From contig JAQBPI010000036.1 of assembly GCA_028287605.1 (NCBI GenBank), positions 1-5,783 on the forward strand: a stretch of DNA of 5,783 nucleotides, read 5' to 3'. The position numbers were made by a program, and so were the translations under genes. The notes beneath the pieces were generated by a model. That model searched no databases, was not told the origin of the DNA, and worked only from the letters and a program-made list of their open reading frames with translations. This document shows positions 1 to 5,783 of the stretch, piece by piece; position 1 is the first letter of the stretch, and each line of letters begins with the position of its first letter. Source of the stretch: Chloroflexota bacterium (GTDB taxonomy: Bacteria > Chloroflexota > Dormibacteria > Aeolococcales > Aeolococcaceae).

Positions 1-737
1 CCGCCGGGCCGGCGCAGCTGCGGCTCGCCGACGCGGCGCGGCTGGGTGAGCGCGGCGAGCGCCTCCTCGCTCTCCGTCAGATCGCCGTCGAGGGCCCGTG
101 AGAAGCCCTCGAGCACCACCGCGAACCCCAGCCCCCCGGCGTCGACCACGCCGGCGTCGCGGAGCACGGCGAGCTGGTCCGGGGTGCGCTCCACCGCGGC
201 GTGGGCCTCGGCCACCGCCGCCTCGAGAACGGCGCGGATGTCGTCCGACCCCTCGGCGGCCCGCTTCGCCGCCGCCGCCGCCTCGCGGACCACGGTGAGG
301 ATGGTGCCCTCGGTGGGCTTCATCACCGCCTTGTAGGCGACCGTCGAGGCCTCTCCCAGGGCGGCGGCCACCCCGGCGGCGTCGACCCGGGCATGCCCCT
401 GCAGCCCCTGGGCGAAGCCGCGGAACACCTGGGACAGGATCACCCCGCTGTTGCCCCGAGCCCCCATCAGCGAGCCGTGCGCCGCCGCCTGCATCACCGC
501 CGCGGCGGAGCCGGGATCCGCGGTCTTGGCGGCGTCCTCGACCGCGCTGCGCAGGGTCAGGTACATGTTCGACCCGGTGTCGCCGTCGGGCACGGGGAAC
601 ACGTTGAGGTCGTTGACCACCTCCTGGTTGGCCTGCAGCCAGGCGAGCGCGCTGCTCAGCCCGGCGAGCATCTGGCGGCCTCCGACCTCATGGAGGGGCT
701 CGCGCTCCGTGGCCACGCCGCCGGCGCCCCCGCTCAT
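1..737 (-). CDS. DAK2-domain kinase, YloV/FakA type (N-terminal part, runs off left edge)
   Basis: This is the first 245 residues of a protein that continues beyond base 1. It reads open from the ATG at 737 to the edge. Visible signatures are the DhaL/DAK2 metal-nucleotide loop NVFPVPDGDTGSNM at residues 45-58 (D51 and D53 expected to bind Mg), GARGNSGVILSQ at 92-103, KPTEGTILTVVRE at 140-152 and GVVDAGG at 196-202. In this family the DAK2 domain is followed by a middle domain and a DegV-like C-terminal region, about 550 residues in all, so slightly less than half is here. Characterised members (FakA of Staphylococcus) phosphorylate fatty acids held by a FakB partner, in the cytoplasm. That activity is inferred here because no fakB is in view. 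The start lies 7 bases after the asp23-family stop, with GAG six bases before the ATG, so the two are probably co-transcribed and coupled. The DAK2 assignment is firm, the fatty acid kinase role less so. Confidence 0.93.
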   Translation of the reverse strand, partial: MSGGAGGVATEREPLHEVGGRQMLAGLSSALAWLQANQEVVNDLNVFPVPDGDTGSNMYLTLRSAVEDAAKTADPGSAAAVMQAAAHGSLMGARGNSGVILSQVFRGFAQGLQGHARVDAAGVAAALGEASTVAYKAVMKPTEGTILTVVREAAAAAKRAAEGSDDIRAVLEAAVAEAHAAVERTPDQLAVLRDAGVVDAGGLGFAVVLEGFSRALDGDLTESEEALAALTQPRRVGEPQLRRPG

Positions 738-744
738 GTCGCGC

Positions 745-1149
745 TCAGCGCCGGCCACCCTCGCCCCCGTCCTCCAGGTGGATGCCCTGCACGTTGACGT
801 TCACGGCGATGACGGGCAGGCCCAGCATGCGCTCGACGGCGTACTTCACCGCGCTCATCAGGTTGTTGGCGACCTCGCTGATCCGGGTTCCGTACTGGGC
901 GATGACGTACAGGCCGATGACGATGCCGCCCTCACCCACCTCGATCTCCACCCCGCGGTGGAGGTTGTCGCGGTTGAGCCGCTCGGCGATACCGTCGCGG
1001 AGGCCGCGCGCGGCCATGCCGACGATGCCGTAGCACTCGTTGGCCGCGTGGCCGGCGATCGAGGCCACCACCCGCGGTGAGACCTCGATCCGGCCCAGGC
1101 TGTCGGTTCGGGTGAGAGCCTCCCTGGCCCTGACCTTGGTGGTCGGCAC
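745..1149 (-). CDS. Asp23/Gls24 family envelope stress response protein (YloU type)
   Basis: This is a 134-residue protein of the alkaline-shock Asp23/Gls24 family. The usual features are visible: an early GRIEVSPRVVASIAGHAA segment (residues 19-36), YGIVGMAARG (40-49), and a C-terminal half rich in beta-branched residues with VGEGGIVIGLYV (71-82), the helix NLMSAVKYAVERM (96-108) and NVNVQGI (117-123). There is no signal peptide or membrane segment, so it is cytosolic or peripheral. Its biochemical role is not known in general; members are linked to envelope stress and often sit beside DAK2 genes. I chose the GTG at 1149 because GGGGA lies 4 bases before it and homologous sequence starts soon after. 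The frame stays open upstream to 1464, but only by running antisense through rpmB. The nearby ATG at 1160 is in another frame. It is the first gene of the operon with the DAK2 gene. Confidence 0.92.
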   Translation of the reverse strand: MPTTKVRAREALTRTDSLGRIEVSPRVVASIAGHAANECYGIVGMAARGLRDGIAERLNRDNLHRGVEIEVGEGGIVIGLYVIAQYGTRISEVANNLMSAVKYAVERMLGLPVIAVNVNVQGIHLEDGGEGGRR

Positions 1150-1153
1150 GATA

Positions 1154-1158
1154 TCCCC
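1154..1158 (-). promoter_or_regulatory. Ribosome binding site of the asp23-family gene
   Basis: GGGGA on the minus strand, 4 bases before the GTG at 1149. It decides the start, because the open frame extends far upstream without another plausible ribosome site. Confidence 0.6.
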
Positions 1159-1192
1159 ATAAGTCGCCGGACGGCGCTGTGTTATCCTCGGC

Positions 1193-1217
1193 GGCCGGTG
1201 CACGCGGGCCGGTGCAC
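1193..1217. repeat. Two-copy tandem repeat GGCCGGTGCAC, 14-base period
   Basis: GGCCGGTGCAC occurs at 1193-1203 and again, identical, at 1207-1217. Each copy ends in the palindromic hexamer GTGCAC (1198-1203 and 1212-1217). The pair sits in the middle of the divergent intergenic region, just upstream of the GATAAC candidate -10 on the minus strand, a position where a regulator could bind. No known operator is recognised. In GC-rich DNA a chance duplication of this length is possible. Confidence 0.5.
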
Positions 1218-1286
1218 ATGACCGCGGCCGGCCGAAGGAACGCGCCTTTCTAGTATGGGCATCCCGGACACGCCGCGGTCCGGCAC

Positions 1287-1291
1287 GGGGA
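1287..1291 (+). promoter_or_regulatory. Ribosome binding site of rpmB
   Basis: GGGGA, 6 bases before the ATG at 1298, is well placed and supports this start. Confidence 0.6.
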
Positions 1292-1297
1292 CGAACG

Positions 1298-1483
1298 ATG
1301 GCACAACGGTGTGAGCTCTGCGGCAAGGGTCCGATGTCGGGCAACAACGTCAGCCACTCGAAGCGGCGGACGCGGCGTCGGTTCATGCCCAACCTCCAGC
1401 GCGTCCACGTGCTGGTGTCCGAGCGCTCGGTGCGCCGGCTGGTCTGCACCCGCTGCATCCGCACCCAGTCGAAGGTCCGGTAG
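1298..1483 (+). CDS. rpmB: 50S ribosomal protein L28 (zinc-binding, four-cysteine form)
   Basis: This is a 61-residue basic protein of the large ribosomal subunit, at the normal length for bacterial L28. The N-terminus has the family signature RCELCGKGP (residues 4-12), then [15 protein letters not shown] (15-29) and PNLQRV (31-36). The cysteine pairs C5/C8 and C50/C53 make a CxxC...CxxC zinc site, so this is the zinc-containing form; cysteine-free paralogues replace it under zinc starvation in some bacteria. It is the only plus-strand gene and diverges from the asp23-family gene, as in the Bacillus rpmB-yloU-yloV arrangement. Its TAG stop directly abuts the stop of the convergent gene, leaving no room for a terminator before that gene. 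Confidence 0.97.
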   Translation: MAQRCELCGKGPMSGNNVSHSKRRTRRRFMPNLQRVHVLVSERSVRRLVCTRCIRTQSKVR

Positions 1484-2398
<915 letters not shown>

Positions 2399-2409
2399 CG
2401 CGGTGGCGG

Positions 2410-2907
2410 CTAGCCGGCCGCGACCCGCCGCTTGGGCGCGGCGGCCCGCAGGGTGCGCAGCAGGGAGACCATCTCGACGGCGGCGAGGGCGGCGTCGGCG
2501 CCCTTGTTGCCGTGCTTGCCGCCGGCGCGGTCGATGGCCTGCTCGAGGGTCTCGGTGGTGACGATCCCGAAGGCGGTGGGGATGCGGGCGCGCAGGCCGA
2601 TGCCGCCGACCCCGCGGCTGGCCTCCCCGGCCACGAAGTCGAAGTGGGGGGTCTCCCCACGGATGACCACGCCGAGGCAGACGATCGCGTCGACGCGGCC
2701 CTGCTCGGCGATCTCCTGGGCGGCGAGGGGGATCTCGAAGCTCCCCGGCACCCAGATCACCGTGAGGTCGTCCGCGGCGGCGCCGTGGCGCACCAAGGCG
2801 TCGACCGAGCCCTCCAGCAGGCGCTGGGCGACGAAGTCGTTGAAGCGGGCCACCACGATCGCGAAGCGCATCCCGGTGGCGTCGAGCTTGCCGACGATCA
2901 CGTTCAC
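2410..2907 (-). CDS. ribH: 6,7-dimethyl-8-ribityllumazine synthase
   Basis: This is a 165-residue lumazine synthase, the penultimate enzyme of riboflavin synthesis. It condenses 5-amino-6-ribitylaminouracil with 3,4-dihydroxy-2-butanone 4-phosphate. Visible active-site elements are ARFND (residues 20-24, F22 stacking on the pyrimidine), PGSFEIP (54-60), GVVIRGETPHFDFV (79-92, with H88 the expected catalytic histidine), PTAFGIVTTETLEQA (110-124) and the phosphate-binding R127 before AGGKHGNKGAD (128-138). The length is normal. In the family it forms pentamers or 60-subunit capsids in the cytoplasm. The GTG start has AGGA 7 bases upstream. It follows ribBA by 44 bases, and the BtuF-like gene begins 11 bases after its stop. 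Confidence 0.97.
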   Translation of the reverse strand: MNVIVGKLDATGMRFAIVVARFNDFVAQRLLEGSVDALVRHGAAADDLTVIWVPGSFEIPLAAQEIAEQGRVDAIVCLGVVIRGETPHFDFVAGEASRGVGGIGLRARIPTAFGIVTTETLEQAIDRAGGKHGNKGADAALAAVEMVSLLRTLRAAAPKRRVAAG

Positions 2908-2914
2908 AGCCGGA

Positions 2915-2918
2915 TCCT
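2915..2918 (-). promoter_or_regulatory. Ribosome binding site of ribH
   Basis: AGGA on the minus strand, 7 bases before the GTG at 2907. It supports the GTG start over the internal ATG that encodes residue 13. Confidence 0.5.
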
Positions 2919-2951
2919 AGGGTGTCTGGACGCCGGCGCGCCCGGAGGGCC

Positions 2952-4184
2952 TCATCCGACGGGGGGACCGGATTCCGGGTCCAGGGCGCTGAGCAGGTGG
3001 CCGAGCTTGTCGCGCTTGGCCCGCAGGTAGCGCTCGTTGTGGGCGGTGGCAGGGACCAGCAGCGGGACCTGCTCGACCACCTCGAGTCCGTACCCGGCCA
3101 GCCCGTAGTACTTCCTCGGGTTGTTGGTGAGGGTGCGCAGCTTGGTCACGCCGAGGTCGGCGAGGATCTGCGCGCCGGTGCCGTAGTCGCGCTTGTCCAC
3201 GGGCAGCCCCAGCCGCTCGTTGGCCTGGACGGTGTCGAGGCCCTCGTCCTGGAGGGCGTAGGCGCGCAGCTTGTCGATGAGGCCGATGCCCCTCCCCTCC
3301 TGCCGGAGGTAGACGATCACCCCCCGGCCCTCGTCGGCGATCAGCGTCATCGCCTTGTGGAGCTGTGCCTGGCAGTCGCAGCGCTCGGAGCCGAAGACGT
3401 CGCCGGTGAGGCACTCGCTGTGCACCCGCACCAGCACCGGCTGGCCGTCGCCGACGTCGCCGAACACCATGCCGACGTGCACCGCGCCGGTGATCAGGTC
3501 CTCGTAGCCATGCACCGTCCAGGTGCCCGAGGGGGTGGGCAGCCGGGTGGTGGCGCCGCGCACCACCAGCCGCTCGGTGCGGCGGCGGTAGGCGATGAGC
3601 TCGTCGATGGAGACCATGCGCAGGCCGTGGCGGGCGGCGAAGCCGTCGAGGTCGTTGCGCCGCGCCATGCTGCCGTCCTCGTTGAGGATCTCGCAGATCA
3701 TCCCCGCGGGGAAGCGGCCGGCGAGCTTGCAGAGGTCGACCATCGCCTCGGTGTGGCCGGCGCGCTCCAGCACCCCCCCGGGACGGGCGCGCAGCGGCGC
3801 GGTGTGGCCCGGCCGGGCGAAGTCGCGGGGGGTGGAGTGCTCGTCGCAGAGCATGCGGATGGTGGTGGCGCGGTCGTAGGCGCTGATGCCGGTGGTGACC
3901 CCGCGGCCGATGCCGTCGACGCTCACCGTGAACGCGGTGGCGTGGTGCGAGGTGTTGTCGTCGACCATGGCCGCAAGCCCCAGCTCGTCGAGCCGCCACC
4001 CCTCCATGGCGACGCAGATCATCCCGCGGGCATGGGTGAGGGTGAAGTTGATGAGCTCGGGGGTGATGCGGTCGGCGGCGATCGCCAGGTCGCCCTCGTT
4101 CTCGCGGTCCTCGTCGTCGACGATGACCACGAAGCGCCCCTGGCGGATGTCGTCGATGGCGTCCTCTATGCGGTCGAGCGGCAT
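2952..4184 (-). CDS. ribBA: Bifunctional 3,4-dihydroxy-2-butanone-4-phosphate synthase / GTP cyclohydrolase II
   Basis: This is a 410-residue fusion enzyme supplying both riboflavin precursors. Residues 1 to about 200 are the RibB domain, converting ribulose 5-phosphate to DHBP plus formate: DDEDRENEGDL (23-33), TGISAYDRATTI (98-109), RPGHTAPL (124-131) and GHTEAMVDL (143-151). Residues of about 205-400 are the RibA domain, opening the imidazole ring of GTP. Its zinc cysteines are C258, C269 and C271, with the canonical 11 and 2 spacing, and it has the RQEGRGIGL loop (294-302), DYGTGAQIL (333-341) and LTNNPRKYYGL (352-362). Both active sites look complete. The start is the ATG at 4184, where homology begins (MPLDRIEDAI), with GAG six bases upstream. 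The frame is open 76 codons further, but that part overlaps ribE and is compositionally a shadow. The gene follows ribE by 26 bases. Confidence 0.97.
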   Translation of the reverse strand: MPLDRIEDAIDDIRQGRFVVIVDDEDRENEGDLAIAADRITPELINFTLTHARGMICVAMEGWRLDELGLAAMVDDNTSHHATAFTVSVDGIGRGVTTGISAYDRATTIRMLCDEHSTPRDFARPGHTAPLRARPGGVLERAGHTEAMVDLCKLAGRFPAGMICEILNEDGSMARRNDLDGFAARHGLRMVSIDELIAYRRRTERLVVRGATTRLPTPSGTWTVHGYEDLITGAVHVGMVFGDVGDGQPVLVRVHSECLTGDVFGSERCDCQAQLHKAMTLIADEGRGVIVYLRQEGRGIGLIDKLRAYALQDEGLDTVQANERLGLPVDKRDYGTGAQILADLGVTKLRTLTNNPRKYYGLAGYGLEVVEQVPLLVPATAHNERYLRAKRDKLGHLLSALDPESGPPVG

Positions 4185-4210
4185 CGGATGCTCGGTGCTC
4201 CCTGTGGTGG

Positions 4211-4816
4211 CTACGCGGACCGGACGGTGCCGAGCGCGGCGAGGCTGCGCTCCACGTAGCGTGCGATGAGGTCGACCTCGAGGTTGACCAGGCGGTCCAC
4301 CTGCCAGCGGCGGGCGGTGGTGACGGCGACGGTGTGGGGGATCAGCGATACCGTGAACCGGTCGTCGAGCACGTCGACGACGGTGAGGCTGACCCCGTCG
4401 ACGGCCACGCATCCCCTGTCGACGAGGCGCCGGATGACCAGCGGAGGCGCGGCGATCGCGACCCAGCGGGCGTTCGCCTCCTCACGGCTCTCGCACACCG
4501 TGCCCACCGCGTCGACGTGCCCGGTGACCATGTGGCCGCCGACGCGGTCGCCGTAGGCGAGGGCGGCCTCCAGGTTCACCGGGTCGCCGGCCTCCAGGAT
4601 GCCCAGGTTGGTGCGCCGGGCGGTCTCCGGCATGACGTCGGCGGTGAAGCCGTGGGTGTCCGCGGCGACCACGGTGAGGCAGCAGCCGTTGACCGCGATG
4701 CTGTCGCCGACGGTGACGTCGCGCACCACCTCGCGGGCGCCGACGCGCAGGCGGCCCCGCGTCTCGATGGCGTTCTCGGCCACCTGGCCCAGCTCCTCGA
4801 CGATCCCGCTGAACAT
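4211..4816 (-). CDS. ribE: Riboflavin synthase, alpha subunit
   Basis: This 201-residue riboflavin synthase catalyses the final step, dismutation of two 6,7-dimethyl-8-ribityllumazine molecules to riboflavin and the pyrimidine that RibH reuses. The two tandem lumazine-binding barrels are visible. The first has MFSGIVEELG (1-10) and VGDSIAVNGCCLTVV (36-50). The second has GGHMVTGHVDAVG (93-105), VAVDGVSLTVV (137-147) and FTVSLIPHT (154-162). The C-terminal helix VNLEVDLIARYVER (177-190) mediates trimer assembly in the family. The length is normal. I chose the ATG at 4816, which gives the family's invariant MFSGIVE start with GGAG four bases upstream. An in-frame GTG at 4828 would add only four residues. 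It lies 39 bases after the GNAT gene and 26 before ribBA. The symbol follows Bacillus use; the E. coli name is ribC. Confidence 0.97.
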   Translation of the reverse strand: MFSGIVEELGQVAENAIETRGRLRVGAREVVRDVTVGDSIAVNGCCLTVVAADTHGFTADVMPETARRTNLGILEAGDPVNLEAALAYGDRVGGHMVTGHVDAVGTVCESREEANARWVAIAAPPLVIRRLVDRGCVAVDGVSLTVVDVLDDRFTVSLIPHTVAVTTARRWQVDRLVNLEVDLIARYVERSLAALGTVRSA

Positions 4817-4855
4817 TCCACTCCACACAGTACGCCGCGCACCGCCCCGGGCGGC

Positions 4856-5455
4856 TCAGCGGGCTCCTCCCCCCGGCGGACCGGCACCCGGAGCCGGCTC
4901 CAGCCGCCGCTGGTAGATGCGCAGGTCGCAGGGGGTCGCCAGCAGCGGCACCAGCTGCGGGTGGTCGTCGCCGAGGTCGCCGTGGCGCACCACCCGGTAG
5001 CCGAGACGGGCGTACCAGGCGTGCATCCGCTCCTTGTGGGGATGGGCCCGGGCGGTGGGAATCAGCAGGTCCAGCCGCATGGTGTCGAGGCCGCGGGCGC
5101 GGCTCAGCCGCTCCGCGTAGCCGATCAGCAGCCGGCCGACCCCCAAGCCCCAGTGCGCGGGCACGGCCGCGAGCATGCCCAGCTCGCCGGTGCGGCCGTC
5201 GAGCCGCCGGACCCGGACGCAGCCCACCACCGCCCCGCCGAGGGTGGCCACCGCCATCTCGCCGTCGCCGATCAGGCCGGCCATCTGGGCGGCGGTGACC
5301 CGGGCGGCGCCGTCGCGCCAGATCCCCTCCTCACCGAGGGCGTAGGCGGCGTTGACCAGCTCGGTCAGGGCGGCGACCAGCGCCACGTCCGATCCCGCCG
5401 ACGGCGGCAGAAGCCGCACCTCGACCCCGGCCGGCGCGCCCTCCCCGGCGCTCAT
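4856..5455 (-). CDS. GNAT-family N-acetyltransferase in the rib operon
   Basis: This 199-residue protein has one GNAT fold. Motif A spans residues 91-112, with a strand around ELGMLAAVP (91-99) and the acetyl-CoA pyrophosphate loop HWGLGVGRLL (101-110). The position usually held by Q or R in Q/RxxGxG is W102. The later helix-strand HAWYARLGYRVVR (145-157) matches the typical 'FYEKLGF' end of the fold, and a TPCDLRIYQRRL strand (174-185) follows. The last 15 or so residues are a Pro/Gly-rich tail. There is no signal peptide, so it is probably cytoplasmic. The substrate is unknown. Its ATG overlaps the ribD stop in an ATGA and has no evident Shine-Dalgarno sequence, which points to coupled translation with ribD. 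Bacillus rib operons also carry a GNAT gene (ribT), but that protein is much shorter (about 124 residues) and I cannot claim orthology. Confidence 0.88.
   Translation of the reverse strand: MSAGEGAPAGVEVRLLPPSAGSDVALVAALTELVNAAYALGEEGIWRDGAARVTAAQMAGLIGDGEMAVATLGGAVVGCVRVRRLDGRTGELGMLAAVPAHWGLGVGRLLIGYAERLSRARGLDTMRLDLLIPTARAHPHKERMHAWYARLGYRVVRHGDLGDDHPQLVPLLATPCDLRIYQRRLEPAPGAGPPGGGAR
5452..5455 (-). promoter_or_regulatory. ATGA stop/start overlap between ribD and the GNAT gene
   Basis: The ribD TGA (5454-5452) and the GNAT ATG (5455-5453) share bases as ATGA. This is the classic arrangement for translational coupling and shows the GNAT gene is part of the rib transcription unit. Confidence 0.8.
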
Positions 5456-5783
5456 CGGTCGCAGTACGCGGTGACCACGAGGTCGGGGCCGGCGCGGCCC
5501 ACCTCCACCTCGCGGAGCGGCAGCGCTGCGGCGAGCTCGTCGACGCCCCGGCCGCCCACCGCCCCCGGCGAGCCGGTCCCGCCGATCACCCGGGGGGCGA
5601 CGAAGGCCACCACCCGGTCGACCGCGCCGGCGTCGAAGAGGGCACCGTGGACCTCGGCGCCGCCCTCGACCAGGAGGCTGATGCAGCCCCGAGCGCCGAG
5701 GTGCTCGAGGAGCGCGCGGGCGTCGACCCGGCCTCCGGCGTCGGGCAGCGCCAGCACCTCCGCGCCGGCCGCCTCCAGGGCGC
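5452..5783 (-). CDS. ribD: Riboflavin biosynthesis protein RibD, reductase domain (C-terminal part, runs off right edge)
   Basis: The last 109 residues are present and the frame is open to the right edge. The segment carries the end of the pyrimidine reductase domain: CISLLVEGGAEVHGALFDAG, then VDRVVAFVAPRVIGG, closing with LREVEVGRAGPDLVVTAYCDR. The VEGG motif followed by an 'AP...IGG' strand is characteristic of the RibD C-terminal domain, a dihydrofolate-reductase-like fold that reduces the ribosylamino-pyrimidine with NADPH. In most bacteria it is fused to an N-terminal deaminase domain, about 360-380 residues in all. That half is outside the window, so a stand-alone reductase cannot be excluded. 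It is the most upstream rib gene seen. Confidence 0.92.
   Translation of the reverse strand, partial: ALEAAGAEVLALPDAGGRVDARALLEHLGARGCISLLVEGGAEVHGALFDAGAVDRVVAFVAPRVIGGTGSPGAVGGRGVDELAAALPLREVEVGRAGPDLVVTAYCDR

Larger units (their letters stand above)
1150..1297. promoter_or_regulatory. Divergent promoter region between the asp23-family gene and rpmB
   Basis: This is the only substantial non-coding stretch in the window, 148 bases between two divergent starts, so promoters for both directions should lie here. It is locally less GC-rich. For rpmB the best -10-like hexamer is TAGTAT at 1251-1256. For the asp23-family gene it is GATAAC on the minus strand at 1181-1186, about 32 bases before the GTG. 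Each matches TATAAT at four of six positions and neither has a convincing -35 at 17 bases. The region is seen directly; the exact promoter elements are guesses. Confidence 0.45.

Noticed and set aside
1150..1464. N-terminal extension of the asp23-family gene through rpmB
   Set aside because: The extension is arginine-rich antisense of rpmB and its promoter region. The GTG at 1149 has a good ribosome site and matches the family length.
2908..2951. GC-rich partly palindromic stretch between ribBA and ribH as a terminator
   Set aside because: The near-palindromes around GGCGCGCC are short and have no U-tract. They are expected by chance in such GC-rich DNA and the genes look co-transcribed.
2917..3999. 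Alternative minus-strand frame (360 codons) within ribBA
   Set aside because: It is an Arg/His/Pro-rich shadow in another frame with no domain signature, sharing sequence with a well-supported gene.
2922..4259. Long plus-strand open frame (445 codons) across the ribBA region
   Set aside because: It is exactly antisense to ribBA, whose protein has full conserved domains. The plus translation is Gly/Ala/Val/Asp/His-rich with no recognisable motif, as expected from the G/C-biased codon positions of the real gene.
4185..4412. N-terminal extension of ribBA into ribE
   Set aside because: It is Arg/Pro/His-rich out-of-frame ribE sequence. Homology begins at the ATG at 4184, which has a GAG six bases upstream.

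Overview
The window is very GC-rich, about 70% or more by eye, with strong G/C bias at third codon positions, several GTG starts and long antisense shadow frames. This suggests a high-GC bacterium such as an actinobacterium, a Chloroflexota/Dormibacterota-type soil lineage or a relative. The sequence alone does not fix the taxon. Nearly all of it is coding and every gene but one is on the minus strand. No mobile element, tRNA, rRNA or CRISPR array is visible.

Left block (1-1483): a conserved housekeeping neighbourhood. rpmB (ribosomal protein L28, zinc-binding form) reads rightwards. Divergent from it, across a 148-base intergenic region, are an Asp23/Gls24 (YloU-type) gene and the N-terminal part of a DAK2-domain protein (YloV/FakA type), which runs off the left edge. 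The same rpmB / yloU / yloV arrangement is known from Bacillus, where recG lies further along.

Right block (1484-5783): a minus-strand riboflavin operon read from right to left. The order is ribD (C-terminal part only, off the right edge), a GNAT acetyltransferase overlapping ribD by ATGA, ribE (riboflavin synthase), ribBA (bifunctional DHBP synthase / GTP cyclohydrolase II), ribH (lumazine synthase), and last a cobalamin/iron-type periplasmic-binding-fold protein with no signal peptide. RibBA makes both precursors, from ribulose 5-phosphate and GTP. RibD carries the pyrimidine branch, RibH makes the lumazine and RibE dismutates it to riboflavin. Any FMN riboswitch would lie upstream of ribD, outside the window.

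The blocks meet tail to tail: the rpmB stop codon and the stop of the last rib-cluster gene are immediately adjacent, with no spacer. The core genes are ordinary. The least explained parts are the two passengers of the rib cluster (the GNAT and the signal-less binding protein), the zero-base convergent junction, and a short tandem repeat between rpmB and the asp23 gene. I see no evidence for a wholly new system.
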